Shown one piece after another: positions 1 to 13,556 of a DNA stretch of 57,500 nucleotides; position 1 is the stretch's first letter, and the number at the start of each line of letters is the position of its first letter. Location of the stretch: NCBI GenBank assembly GCA_000320545.1, contig ADNK01002329.1, positions 1 to 57,500 on the forward strand, given 5' to 3'. The stretch comes from Bigelowiella natans CCMP2755 (taxonomy: Eukaryota; Cercozoa; Chlorarachniophyceae). The notes under the pieces were generated by a model. The model had not been told where the DNA came from. It was given only the letters and a program-made list of their open reading frames with translations, and did not search any database. A program made the translations under genes and the position numbers.

Positions 1-141
1 TCTCTTCTCTGTGTGGGTGTTTCTTCATGAGTGAGCGAAAAAAAGGGATTAAAAAGAGATTTTTTTTCTTCCTTGAAAAAACGGGGTTTCTGCATTAATC
101 CCCTCTCTTAATGATTGATGAACCTTCAACCCACTACTTAG

Positions 142-1416
142 GAAGTGCTAAAAACCCGCGCTCGTCCCCCCCTAACAATGATCAAAGGGGGCGGAAACTT
201 TCAGGAAATTCCCGCAAAAAGCCCAAACCTGTACTTTAACCCCGGGTCAGCTTCCTATGACCCTGAGGAGGGGAAAAAAGCGACCCGAATCTTCCAAAGG
301 AGCTGCCCCAACCCCACGGGACAACAACCATGCTCTGCAATTCAAAAATCGGGAAATGGGGATGTGTTTTCTATCCCATCTCTCGCCCTTCGTTATTCCC
401 CCCCTTTCCCTTTTATATTGAAAATCACGGGAAAATTTTTTGTAGTGGCCAACGATGGGACCCTGCGACGCTTTTGCGACCGCTCGCTCCTCCTCCGTGT
501 GATCTCCAAAGACTCTCCTGGCTTGTTTATTTCCCGGAAAAGCTTGATCGTATCCCGAAATGGGCTTTTTGCCCTCACAGCAAATCGAATTTCGAATGGG
601 AATGCTTGTAGCGAAAATAGTGGCAGCGGTGCATACCGTTGGGTGATTGGAGATCCATCATCATCATCATCATCATCATCCCGTTCCTCCTTCTTTTCTC
701 TTCATTCCTCCTCGTCGCACCGTTCCTCCCCCTCACCCCTCTCCTCATCTTCGGGGGCAACGACAACTCTCGCCACCACAGCATCCCTTGTCCTTCCTCT
801 CTCTCAAATAGCAGTTATACAGCAGCAGCAACAACAGGACAAATTCACCGTCTATGTTGAGAGAGAGTCAGAGAATCTTCTTGCGTCGGTATATATACCA
901 TGTGCACCAACATCTAAATCACCAATTCCGCACACACGCACGTACGCATGCATGCACAGATCCAATACAACATATGCATTTTTACTGAGAGTCTATATAG
1001 AGTTTTGGGATTGCGTATGTATGTTTTTGTGTGTGTGTGTGTGTGTTTGTTTGTTTGCGTTGATATTGTCATGATTTATGACGTGGCGTGTATCAGGTTA
1101 CAATCCAAGTAGTTGATGCTCCAAATGTGACATCGATTCGGGTTCAACCTTCGTCTGGAACAGCGTACACGACAACATTCGAAGCTACAGCCTCTGTTTT
1201 CATCTCGGATACGGCCACCGCCCCAGTTCTAATGTCCTTCGCTTATTTTCCTCAATCTACTAGCCAGTCGGATTCTCGAGTTCTTTGCCCGTTCTCTTCT
1301 GTAAGAGGTGCATGTGCATATTTGGTGTTTGCGTGCGTGTGTATGTAGCCAACAGTATAATTGTTGTGGGAGTGATGGGAGGGAAGAAACACATCATGGG
1401 ATCTCTCCTCCCCCCC

Positions 1417-1460
<44 letters not shown>

Positions 1461-1934
1461 GTAAGTAATATGATGTAACATGCACTGTCCAACAACCTGG
1501 GATCTCGCCCTACACACATACACACACACACACATATATGCATGTATATATACATCAATTCAATACTTTCTCCAAATGCATTTTGAAATAAATGTTTCTA
1601 TCTATGTATATCACCTTGACTACTCCCACTGAACCACGAGACCATAAATCGCAGACTGTAAATTCACTCTTCCGCCTGGAGACCACATGATTCTGATCGG
1701 AGCCAGAGACGTCTTGGGCGGTGTGTCGTATAGGCAGTTTGGCCCTGTTCGGGTATTAGCGCAGCAGTATCCTTCTTTTGCACAGCAGACAACCGAGTGC
1801 CTCAAGACGTCTCAAGCTAATTTCTTGTTGCGACAAATGGTAATTGCAAACCCTGCGACAAACTACATAGCACACATACATACATACATACACATACGGA
1901 CGCACGCACGCATGCATGCATACATATCCTCGCT

Positions 1935-1974
<40 letters not shown>

Positions 1975-4106
1975 TTGCCAAGGTCGAGGAAGCATATCCT
2001 GCATTCCATGTCGACTATCATAGCTATGGACTGCGAGATGATATGTGTCGGAGCCTGAACACCACATTGGCCAATCTCTGGGATCTGGGAGACGTGACAA
2101 ATATGCTCAGTCTCTCTCGCCTGGCCATGGATGTGATAGACGAGATTCCCAGGAAGGGAAGTGACGGTGGTGATATTTCGCTTTCAGAATGTCCAGATTA
2201 TGCGGGGGCATTGGCAACGACACCGACAAACACCACCATTAGGTAAAGAGAATATTAAATTCCTTTCTAAATCACAACAACCGTTTGCAGTCATTCATTG
2301 AGATATGGACAAAATGATTCATTTGGTGGGTTTCAAACAGCGGATGTTCCACAAGCGCAACTCTGCAGTCCCTCTCTTCAGAGCTTTGGCAAATCGCGTC
2401 CTCTTTTGTTGCGAGAGCAGCATCTGTGCCCGAGATTGCCGAAGGAGAGATGGCCCTCCTCGTAACAGAAACTCTTCAAGATTCCATTGGTATGCTTACT
2501 CTTCTTCTTCTTCTTCTTCTTCTTTTATTGTTTGTTAGATTGAACGACGTGCTGATCGATCACTGTGTGTGCGCTTGTTCTTGAACCAATTCTAATTACA
2601 TGCTGCCGATGTGCCCCTATGATTTCAATTTCTTCCCTCTTTTTGTTGTTTTCTAAAAGATGACCTGGAAACCATTGAAGAGGCACAGAAGACTCTTGAT
2701 GCGTTAGAAATGATCACAAATCATGCGACACCGGAGAATCTAGCATCTGAGCTGGGTCACGTGCTCGCTGATGGGTTCTCTGCGATGTTGCTCAAAGTGA
2801 ATTCCTTCAGTAGCTCCAATGCAGATTCGTCCTCAGCTACAATTCTTGCTACAACAACAACCACGACATCATCATGCGCCCTCCTAAACCAAACGATCGA
2901 TTCCATGGATGTGCTCCTGCGAAGGGCTGGGCCAACCTCCCCTCCTCAATCAAACACAGGAGGCGTGCAATACACTACTTCCGCTTTCGACGCGACTACA
3001 GGCTCTATATTTGCGGATGAGGCTGGAGGCTTGAACGCATCTTCTTCATTCCGCGTCACTGTTGACCCTACTGTCACTGCATCAACGACGACTTCATTGT
3101 CTTCACCAGGTAACAAATAGTGATTTATAGTTGTAGAGGTGAAAATTGTCTTTGTAAGATAGTAACTTTTGCATCACACACATCAATCTTCATACTTCCT
3201 TTTTGGGGTCGTGAAGAAGGGGGAGAGAAGACGCTGGGCTGCATTCATTGAGCATAAACGTTCACGAAAATTCACGCCCTCTCTACGCAATGTCTGAAGC
3301 GATATGATGAAAATAAAGGCTTCTTCTTTGCGTTGCATGCTGTTTTCTCATCATCTGAATCCATCTTGGCACATTATTATCAGGCGAGTATGAGCGTGCA
3401 CAGAGTGTCCTCACTCTCCTGCGACTTGGGACAGCGTCCGTTTCAAGTTGCCGACATAACTCGCAGCAGAACGTACAGCAGCAGCAGCAATCCTCAGCTG
3501 CAGGAGGGGCTGGTGACGGCTTCGTGTTCGCGTCGCCAGATGTTGCTTCAGTCAATCTTTACAACGCTTCTGGAGTGCGCCTATTGTCTTCAGAAGACAC
3601 TCACAGCAGTGAAGACGCCATCGCGAATGTCACAATTGTTCTCACATCTGTGCAGGAAGAATGCAACACGCTTAAGCTTTGCCGCTTTTGGGATACGGTT
3701 CTCCAAACGTGGAGCGGAGAAGGATGCGTGTACAACGGCATTAGTTCCGATGGAGCGCATCTTTGCGTGTGCAACCACCTCACTGAATTCACACTTCTTG
3801 CGGATCAAGTCAGCTGCACATCGAATGAGAACAACGTCGAGGCTGGCTATTGGGTGCTGATAAGCGTGTTTGTTGTCATAGCTGGAGTAGCTTTAGTGCA
3901 AATTGGGCGAATGGGTGCAGGAGGATTCAAGTTCAAGATCACTGTCTGGACGCACATTCTCATCCTTGCTTTTGCTATCGTCAGGATTGTTAGCGTGTTA
4001 ATGGTGAGTAAACATCAAATTCTCTATAAATAAGAAGTTGCAAAATCAAAGGGTTGGGGGGGAGGAGGGGATAGTGACAACATGCTGACCTCAGTGAAAG
4101 ATACGT

Positions 4107-4142
<36 letters not shown>

Positions 4143-5370
4143 AAGAGAGAGGCACAACTTGATCTCATATGTGACATCCAATCCTAAGGTTGCACGGCTG
4201 ATCGATGGGTTCGAGCACGCTCGCATGCATTTTGGCATTTCATTGGGAATTATAGCGCTTCCATATTACATCAGCTTTACCCTCTACTGTCTTATCGTGT
4301 TCCAATGGGCTAGCGTCATACACAATGCTCGACTCTCAAAAAATCCATTCGAACAATTCCAGAAGAGGTTCATATTGACCAGTACGCTCCTTGGTGGTTC
4401 AGTCCTAGTTGTTGGGTTACTATTCTTCTTGTTAGACCTCCCACCATACGTCGTTTCGAGCATTATCGTGGGACTTTCTCTGCTTCTAATGGTTGCTTAC
4501 CTTCTCTACGGTATGATCCTCGCTTCTAAGGTGTCAAGCTCGGCAAATGCTGATAAGGCAGCGACAGCTCACCGTTTCCAACGATCGGTGTTGTTCGTAA
4601 CAATTCCCATATTCCTAAGTTGCTGTTGCTCAATCGCTATGCTGTTTGGCCGTGAGATCTACACACTCTACCTCTTCGCTCTTTTCTGCGACGCGTGCGC
4701 CCTCGCTGTAATTATATACATGCTCAAGGGAAAGGTGAGGAGCGCGGCGAATGGAGGTAGTGAAAGCTCATCCACCTCCCGCCGTCGTCGGAGAACCCAG
4801 CGCTCAAGTCGAGGCTTTGCTGGATCACAGCACAGTCATACTGGGAGGGTAACGAAGTACGGCAATATCGAGCTCGTTCAAGATAGTAGACCTTCTGCAC
4901 CTCAAATCGGTGTTGTCTCAAGAGGGCAAATGTCAGTTTGGAACAAAAGTGCTGCCTCGCGGTTACGATCGCGGTCACAATTGAACAACACGAGGAGCCG
5001 GTTAGCCCGCCAGCAAGAAGGAAAAACTAGCGAGAAGACTGACATCACGACGGGCACACCAGAGGGGGGAAACAATCCAGGTTCAAGGATTTGTAGGCCA
5101 GGAGGCTCCTTAGGCATGCGAGCGTCGAGTGTACTCGGTACTGGCTCTCCTCGCGATTCAAATCGTCCAAGTACAGTGAACTATCGCTTGAGCACACCTA
5201 TGAATCGTGCGAGTGGTGGCTCAGTGAATAATAGTACCGACGTTCCTCACAGGGCTGATGAATTGGAATACTTGGACAAATCAATGGCAGTAGTGATCGA
5301 TGGAACCATAAATGACCAACCTTCAAAGGACAACTCTATGACGGAAAGTAAAACGCCTGTGCGTATATAA
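142..5370 (+). CDS. Adhesion-GPCR-like receptor: REJ-like ectodomain, GPS motif, 7TM (5' end outside window)
   Basis: Exons read as 142-855, 1097-1300, 1655-1839, 1983-2242, 2341-2489, 2660-3109, 3384-4003 and 4189-5370 (TAA); about 1250 residues are visible. Bases 1-141 look like the end of an upstream intron. The first exons match REJ/PKD-like ectodomain patterns: SASYDPEEG, a Cys pair in CPNPTGQQPC, and VQPSSGTAYTTTF followed by LPPGDHMILIGARD. Around residues 750-787 there is a textbook GPS motif with CRFW, a central Trp, GC, and CVCNHLTEF; the HLT tripeptide needed for self-cleavage is intact. Seven hydrophobic segments follow (the first at YWVLISVFVVIAG, the last ending near VIIYMLKGK), then a basic, Ser-rich tail of about 200 residues. 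It is probably a plasma-membrane receptor cleaved at the GPS; ligand unknown. Family features seen: GPS and 7TM. Inferred: signalling role. One junction (1300/1655) is out of phase. The long Arg-Glu ORF just before 4189 is intronic (AG)n. Confidence 0.85.
1421..1458. repeat. (CT)n microsatellite in a receptor intron
   Basis: Uninterrupted CT dinucleotides on the sense strand inside the intron 1301-1654. A second run of the same kind lies at 1939-1972, immediately before the acceptor at 1982, where it can act as the polypyrimidine tract. Confidence 0.95.
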
Positions 5371-5806
5371 TGTTTGATATGTCGTTTTCGACAAATTATT
5401 ACGGCATGCAGAAGTGTGTTGCAGGTGGCAATTAAATGTAGTGTCCACTGCTACTAGTTGTATTTACAGTAATATACACATGCTATATACAATGAATAAA
5501 ACGGTATGAATAATCGATCGGCAATAATAACAAGCTAAGCACTCGCATTGCTTAATCGATGTGCTGCTATTTCAACATGTCCACGCAAACTAGATCGCAT
5601 TGACGTATTATAAGGTTTTTATGCATCTTTAGTCAACTAGATAGAGGCTGCAGGGACACAAAATGTGTCAACGAAGATATCACAGAAAATTCACTACTGA
5701 AACACAGACACCAATATACTAATACACCATCATGGACCATGAATGTCATCATGCATCACCTTATATTCACATAAGTCCACGATGACGTGCTAGCGTGCTA
5801 TAGCGC

Positions 5807-5847
<41 letters not shown>

Positions 5848-6277
5848 TATGTGTATATGTGGCGTGTACAGTGTGTACACGGTGTAATAGCTACATGCGT
5901 AGCAGTACGTACTGAAGCATGTTGTCTAGATGCTGTCTAGCTGTGTCTATAGCTAGCTAGATAGGCATACACATATTAGATGCTAATGGCTTATAAGAGG
6001 AGCGCAGAGCGCAAAAATCAAATGCTACACATTCAGTGCGTTCAATAGAAACCTTAATAGAGCTAGAGAGGCCATAACACATCGTTACCCGCGCGCGCTA
6101 CGTACACGCACACTTCAACGGCTTTAAGAACGGTGGAAGGGTGCAAGCTAGCAAGCAAGCAGATTCATGCATGCATGCATGTTATTAGAAGAGCGAATCT
6201 GTGCGTCTCATTACACGAACCTGTTGCATTAGCTAGCTTTAGCGTTGATTTTCATCAGTCTATCCTATCGTGGATGT
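5371..6277. other. Intergenic spacer between convergent genes
   Basis: Holds the 3' flank of the receptor gene, with AATAAA-like signals near 5490, a (GT)n run at 5808-5840, and many short palindromic words such as GCTAGCTAG and TGCATGCATGCA. No ORF with coding character and no RNA gene was seen. Confidence 0.7.
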
Positions 6278-7351
6278 TCAGGCAAGAAACTGTAATTCCA
6301 GTCGATGTGCGTCATTTTCGATTTGTTGAAGCTTTGACTGGATCTCCTCCCATGCCATTCCGTGATGATTTCCTCCGGCTGTTCTCCGCTTCGACTGCTG
6401 CTGCTCGTTCTCCTTCCTCTCGGCTTCTCGTTGAACTACTTGAAGGTTGTGCTTGCATGCATGCTCCATCTCGTCTATTACATGCAACTTGCTGCAGATA
6501 CAGCGCGCTGCTCTCTGTGCCCCCGATGTCGCCATCATTATGTGCGGGGGTGCTGATGCGAGGGGTGAGCCTCCAAACATCACCGCCCTTCCCCCTCCAG
6601 CTGCTGCTATCGGTACAGCATCAAGTAGGTTTTTCCTGGCAGCCTCGAATTTGGAGATTAATGTAAGGTCTTTGCGCCACCGAGCTTTGTACTCCGCAAT
6701 GAAGGAATTTATTGACGATGGGGGTGACAACGACGACGACGATGATGATGATGATAATGAGGATGTGTTACACTGAGAGGAGGAAGGAGAAAAGGCGGTG
6801 AGCGCAAAATTTGGAATAGACTGCCCCCGTAGTTGACCGACGAGAGCCTGCACATGATGAATATGGACTAGGAACTCAGATACATTGTCGTAGTTCCCCA
6901 GTCCCCGCTCCAATGCTGCCGTGTACATCTTGACGATTTCTGTAAAGGCCCAGGCATTCAAAGCAATTCTAGCAACAGTTGCAGCGGCACGGGGGGGGGG
7001 CATCGTTGTTCTAATTAAGGGCGCGTTAGCAGAGGAGATGCTCCGTTGAGCCTCCTCCCTGAGATGATGAGACCGGGCTTCTTCTCCTTCATCCTCATCA
7101 CCATAGGGATGATATCCGAAGAATTTCCAAAGATATTCTTTCTGAACTAGGAGCTGCTCACTGTCATCATCGGGCTGCTTATTTTCGGCTGCTGGTGCTA
7201 ATTTTGTTTTGCTTTCGTTTTCATTTCTTCGTTGCCGTTCTTCTTCTTCCTGTTGATCCCTCCTCCTTATGAAAAGTAAGAGGTCCTCAAGCTCTAGGTG
7301 CTCGAAGAAGAATAAGGAGGGCTCCAACGAAGGCGAAAGCGATGGCACGCT

Positions 7352-7387
<36 letters not shown>

Positions 7388-7481
7388 CAACGACCCCGGC
7401 GAACACGGTGAAATCCACAAGAGACTTCGAAGTTTCCTGTCGTGTGAATGCCTTTGTTTCTCTCTCTTACTCTGTATATAT

Positions 7482-7561
<80 letters not shown>

Positions 7562-9233
7562 TGTGTATGCGTTTGTGGTGCGGCTCACTATCATGGCTTT
7601 TCGCGTTCCTACACACACACAAACACACACAGAGGCACGCCTCACCTGCTCATTGTGGTTATGAACGGTTTGAAAGCTTTCAATAGCGTATTGATCCAAG
7701 GACTGAACCTTCTTGTTCTCTCACTCCTTTCATTATCTTCCTCTCCTATTTTCCTCGGTCGCTTCTTATTCAGCAATTGGGGTGATGCTGGAGGTTGCTG
7801 TGGCTTGTTGCTTTCCCCTATCTCACCCCCCCCACCCTCTTTCTCTTCATCCTCATGTCTGAGGGGGGCCCACTTTCTAAATGCCCACGCCTTCTTTCCC
7901 TCCTCTACCCGGCGCCGTACGTCCTCAAAATATTCACTGATCCTGTGCATATCCTTCATCGCCTCCAGAACTACTTGTTGCTGCTGCTGGATCCGAGTAG
8001 AGGAGGAGGAGGAGGAGGACGATGATGGCGTATCCTTCTCGACTATTTCCTCTTCTTCCTCCTCCTTCTCCCCTTTATTCTCTACTGTGGCAGCAGCAGC
8101 AGTAGCAGCAGAGTGGCGAATCGTCTTCTTAAGATTCGCCATGACTTTGCGGAGTGTTCTACGCGCAGCATCGATCTGAGTCTCTTTATCGCACTCATCG
8201 AGTATCTTTGCAAGAGACAAGGGAGGCTGTGACTGCTGCTGCCGCTGCTGCTGAGAATGATGACGACGATGATGATGATGATGATGGCGTTGAGTCGGAG
8301 GACGGGGAAGGGAAGAGGGTAGATGAGGATATTGCTGCTCTTGATACTGGTGTTGGTAGTAGCTATCAAAATGATGATGATGGAAATGATGATGATGATG
8401 ATGGTGATAGTGATGTGAGTTAACTTTGCGTTCAGTATGACCAACAGGAGCACCACTAATGGCACTGCCAACGGTGTCTCTCTTTCTCTTCTGTTTGGAT
8501 CCCCTTCCCCAATGCCTTTTCCTTTTTCTTTTGGTCCCTCTTCCATTTTTGGAGATGACTTCGTCTTCGCTTTGCTGTGACCAGTTGTTATTGTTTTTGG
8601 AATTGTCCTCAGTATCAGTCGCGTCATCATCACTATTATCATCACTTCTTCCATGCTCGTTTGCTAATGCATCTTTGTTGTCGTTGTTGTCATCGTCTTC
8701 TGTGCCATCAGAATCGTCCATAACACGGTGAAACCAGAGGCGAAGCTTCTCCATGATTTCCACCTTTCGCGTTAGTTTTCCGACGCATTTCTGGCAGAGC
8801 TGGCTGTGGTTGGTGACAAGGAGGGTCTCAGATAGTCGCCGGGAAGAGGACCCAAATTTAAGATCCAACTCCCTACAAATGAATTCATGGAGAGTTTAGT
8901 GGTGGTGGAGGAGGGGGAGAGAAAGGCTAGTGTACGTTAAAATTCTGCTCTCTGTTGTTGATTTTTATCGTCTAGATTGGAATCGCTCTTACGTTACTAT
9001 TACAACGCAACAATTTCTATTGCTTTATGGCCTCTCAATTTCCATCTTTTGCTCACTTCGCAAATCGGCTGCTTGTCGTCCTTGCCGCATGCTTCTTCGC
9101 CGTTTTCAAGATCATCTTGATATCACCGTGATTACCGTTGCAAACGGCCTGCACAAGAACACGTACTTTGGTTATTGGTTGTCTTTTGTTCACACACAAC
9201 ACACACACACACACACACACAAAGAGAGAGAGA

Positions 9234-9268
<35 letters not shown>

Positions 9269-10549
9269 GGGGGGGGGGGAGGGGACTGGGGACGAGGATG
9301 AAATGGGGGAGAATTTAGATTCGTTCGAGTACCTCGGAAGATTCGCCTACTACGTCTTCTTTCTCCCTGTATCATTTATTGTGGGTAATAATAACACACA
9401 TACAAACACGCAAACACACACACACACCATTAGCTTTTAATAATAATCTTCATGAATTATCATCATCATCATCATAATAGTGTTGAATTGTGGAGACAAA
9501 CACCGTTGGAGTTCTTGCAGCTCCTCCCCGTCATCATCGTTTTCGCTGTTATCGCCATCATTCACAACTCGAGCCTCCAAGGATGATCTCCCATTGAGCG
9601 CTGCATCATTGCTGCTACCATTGCGTGAGTTGTTGTCCTGCGCTATCACAACAGTTGTTTCTACTATTCCAGGCTTTGAATCGTCGTTTACAGTAGTGTC
9701 ATCGTCGCCGCTATCATGATCGTTCCCGACCTCTTCTTCAACAGATTTATCCTCCTCCCCTCCCCCCCCCTCCTCCTCCACCTTCCAATAGTCGCCATCC
9801 TTAGCTGGTGGTGACGTACGTGCTCTCTCCCTTACACGCTCGGCCATAAACTGAATGGCTTTGTAAACAGCCTTCTTGTCATCGGCGGTGTCAGGTCGGC
9901 ATTGCGCACACACCAGCCAACAGTCAGCAAGCATCTTCTCCAGATCAAAGGGGACTCTAAGAAGTATGAACTCACTCTAATGGAAGTTGCCAGAGAGAAA
10001 CTGCTTTCATGTGTTTGTGTGTTAGTTTGTAGTCATAGCAGTAGTAGTAGTAGTAGTAGTTGAAGAGGAAGAAGAAAAAGTAACAGCAGCAGCAACATTA
10101 ACAAGCAGCAATACCTTCTTGTTAATTCCTCCCTCGAAATCCTTGTATCTTTGATACGCTTTCTTACCCGCCGCTGCCAGCGTTTACCAGATTCGTGAGA
10201 CATGCATGTGGTAGCAGCAGGGGGGGAACTGTTGCTTCTTTGTTCGGATGTTGTTGTTGATGATAATAATGATGATGATGGCTCGATGGTGGAAGAGGAT
10301 ACAGCTTCCCCCTCCTGCTTCTCCTCCTCCTCCTCCATATTCTCAACAACAGCCTTATGATCATCATCATCTTCTTTTGTCCCCCCTATCCTCTCTTCGT
10401 TGTCCTTCTTGTCCTTCTCCAGATTCTTCTTCCTGAGATTGTGAAGCATGGTTGATAGCAAATTACACCACGCAATCGACGAAGATACTTCACACACGCG
10501 CATATTCATAAATACACAAACACACATAAAATATACATATGTATGTATG

Positions 10550-10580
<31 letters not shown>

Positions 10581-11556
10581 TGCAGAGAATGTAAGAGAAA
10601 TGAATTATAGCATGGCTGTCGGGTGAAATCCTGCAAACCGTAGAATTACCTGGAATTGGCTGCGGCATCATCTTCAGATCCGTCATCATCGATAGCAGCA
10701 GCATCATTCTTATCATGTAATCCTTCGCCATCGTCGTCGTCGCCTTCTCTCTCACTTGCACCTTCCAAACGCTTCTGACATCTGTTTCGCTGCTGCTGCA
10801 GCTGCTGCTGCGAATCTCCTCCCTTTCCCTCACTTTTCATAATCATTTTCCCTCTCTTTTCCATTACCTTGTTCTCTTCTTCATCATCTTCTTCTTCCTC
10901 CTCCTCCTCCTCCTCCACCACCATCACCTCCTTACCACCCTTTCCGCTTGTTCCTTTCAATTGGTGGTCGTGGGGCTGATGATCGGTATCTTCCTCCTTG
11001 TCGTTAGGCCTCTCATCACCTAGTTTGAGATTGTGACTCATTGTCGGCAGCAACTTCTGCTTCTTCCTCTGCCGCTGCTGCTGCTGCGGGGAGACAATAC
11101 TAGTGTTACTAGCACTACTATTGTTGTCCCTCCACCCAGTCACTATCCCCCATGACTTCGGTCGCCTCCCCCTCTTGATTGGGCCTAGTCCACTCCTCCT
11201 GTGCGCGTCTCTATAAGCCGCTTCCACGTCTTTGTATCTGGATGTTATTGTTGTAAATGAAGAGCTTAGGAAGAAAGACCGGCATGGATTTACAGGGATT
11301 CTCATCATTGTCAACCCACCTACCGCCCCCTACCCCCCTCCTCACTAACCTGATCTTAAACTCTGTAGAGACCGCATGGCGCTCATGTTGCCTCAAGACG
11401 AGGACTGAACGCCCCTTTTTCGCTAAGAGGAAGGCCTGTACCCATGCTACGCGCTCAGGCTCCGTCATCTCGGAGATGTGTGCACGATGTACAGTGGTAA
11501 GTTTGCGAATGTCCAGTGGGGGAAATGGAGGAGGGCGGGGTGAAGATCGAAACTTG

Positions 11557-11587
<31 letters not shown>

Positions 11588-13174
11588 CGAAGGGACGGCG
11601 GCCAGCCTTCTTCGATTTCATTGCCATCTTATCTGTCTTCGGCTCCTCCTCCTCTTCCTCCTCCTCCTCCTCCTCCTCTACTTCCCCTTGTACCGCCTTT
11701 GTGTCCTCCTCCTCTTCTTCCTCCTCCCTCTCCTTCTGCCTTTCCTCCTCCCCCTTCCCTTCCTCAGATGTTGGCATATAGTTCCCAGTTGTTGTTGTCG
11801 TTTTTTTGCTGTCGCACAGGTAATGAGGAGCAACCTTCAACCCAGAAGGCCTATGTGCATTCAACATCGCTCGAATTTTAGACTTAATAGCGTCACCATT
11901 CTGGCCTCCACCCAGGTCGGCCTCTTGCAATATTTCGTAGGCGCGTAAGCTAACCTTAGCCCTGTGCCGAATCAGTAACTCACAGATGTTGTCTAGTCCT
12001 GAAGAAAGGAGGGATGGTGATGATGCTGATGATGGGTATCAATGTTAGTAATCTCTACAGAAATCAAACACGGAAGGTGGACTTGCGTCGCCGCACTCAC
12101 GTCGCTATCAATGTTAAGTAGCAATGTGTAACAATACCAAGATGGCATGCCAGGACGAGGGGCGTGTCATTCTGCTTATTATGGCGGTTAATGTCTATCT
12201 TGAGCCGCTTGGAGTTTGAAATTAAAAAGTCCGCAGCAAATGATGAATAGCACAGGATTGCATACCTTAAATTATATGATGTGTGTTGTTATCATCGTTA
12301 TTGTGCGAAAATAGCACGTAGAGGCACAATATCAAGATATTCATTCTTTTCCTCTTCTATCCTCTCCTTCCCCCCTAATAAAGGTTAGCATCCTCTTCGG
12401 CACATATCGAGCGAGAAGAACGAATATGCTTGTGGTGGTAAACTACATTAGCGCGTCGTTGTCTTCCTCAAAGGGTTCAGCATCGAGCTGTTGCTTTTCT
12501 CGATCTTTCTCCTTTCCGTCGTGCGAAACTCCATCTTTGTCGGATGTATCAGGGGGGAGAGGGGGGCGCACTGTCTCGTTCGGGTCAAATTTAAGCTCAT
12601 CGACAAGGAAACGTGTAAACTTTGGGCAGTTTTCAATGACCCAGTGTAAGGCGGTTAATTCGCCGTTATGCCGAGCACTTCGATCTCCTCTTGCTTTTGT
12701 TTTATTAGCGGATGAAGGAGAAGAAGGAGAGGACGAAGTAGAGGGATGTACCCCCAGGTCTACGATCCGTCGACAAGCATCCTTGAGTCTTTGCTGAATG
12801 TTATTTCTTTTTTTGATCCCATCGATGGCATTAGGGCCCTGTGCGTGAAGCTGCTCTGCCCTGCATAAGTATTCAATCACCTGGGCGAGTAACGTCGGCG
12901 GCCGCCAGTTCTCCATCGGAATTGCGCCTACAGCTTGGAAGAAAACCGGACCAGTCTCCCCGCTACCGCTTCCGAATCTACCCTCGCAGTTTTTATCTTC
13001 TGAGCGACTACGTTTATGCAGGTTGTCAACGTAAGAGCAAAGCTTATTGGCGCGTCGAAGGTACTCCAACGAATCCTGCGTCTTCCGCAATACAACCAGT
13101 GATTTATTGCGGCGAATGACAGAAAGCCGTCTAAGATGCTTCGGGAAAAGAGTCATCGATCCCGACTGCTCCAT
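6278..13174 (-). CDS. Large ankyrin-repeat and low-complexity protein
   Basis: Eight exons on the minus strand: 13174-12447, 12265-12138, 11998-11350, 11237-10650, 10432-10115, 9956-9504, 8872-7646 and 7436-6278. They sum to 5250 nt, exactly 1750 codons, and all junctions keep phase. ATG at 13174 is preferred; an in-frame GTG lies 60 nt upstream. The N-terminal third contains ankyrin signatures: GELTALHWVIENCPKF, then DTPLVLACHLG followed by LDNICELLIRHRAKV, each split by an intron. The rest alternates helical blocks (for example RVPFDLEKMLADCWLVC and SRRLSETLLVTNHSQLC) with long Asp/Glu, Ser, His, Gln, Thr and Pro runs encoded by triplet repeats. A basic KRKRKRHWGRGSKQKRKR cluster suggests nuclear location. 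Ankyrin repeats bind proteins; the actual role is unknown. No catalytic domain was recognised. The homopeptides may be polymorphic in length. Confidence 0.8.
7482..7561. repeat. Compound (CT)n-(TA)n-(TG)n microsatellite in an intron
   Basis: Three adjoining dinucleotide arrays inside the last intron (7437-7645) of the ankyrin gene. They create long repeat ORFs on the plus strand that are not genes. Confidence 0.95.
9191..9280. repeat. Compound (AC)n-(AG)n-(G)n repeat in an intron
   Basis: Lies in the 631-bp intron 8873-9503 of the ankyrin gene. Read on the coding (minus) strand it is C-rich, then CT, then GT. Confidence 0.95.
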
Positions 13175-13556
13175 GGTGATCGCCCTTCCAACACACCTGC
13201 TGAGAGTGGAAGCTCTTCTCGATTGGTCGTTCAATATTAAATATATTTCGGTCTAGGACAAGTTTTGAGCGACATTTATCTGGAATAGGTTTTTCGGATA
13301 TTCGTACTCTCTCACCAAAGGCCTTCTGAACACCCAGATCGTCAGTCGAAGTATCCAACCGCGAAACATCGTGTAAATATGGTTTTAAAAAGTGCAATAT
13401 CATCAGTCCGGGTTCGTCTTCTTCGAGGGAATAAATCCGAAATTTTTTTGGCGAGGCGGGAAAGGGTTGGGGTTCAGAAAATGGTAATAAGCAAGGGATT
13501 TTATGTCTAAATTGATCGTTTTGCCTTGTCGTAGATAAGAGGTTAGGTCCACAAAA
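13175..13556. promoter_or_regulatory. Shared divergent promoter of the ankyrin and EME1-like genes
   Basis: 382 bp separate two start codons facing away from each other. No classical TATA box stands out. The region is free of the microsatellites that fill most noncoding DNA here, which fits a constrained regulatory segment. Promoter function is inferred from position only. Confidence 0.45.

Noticed and set aside
4105-4188. N-terminal extension of the last receptor exon (Arg/Glu run)
   Set aside because: It is an intronic (AG)n array. The exon starts at 4189 after CCTAAG, in phase with 4003.
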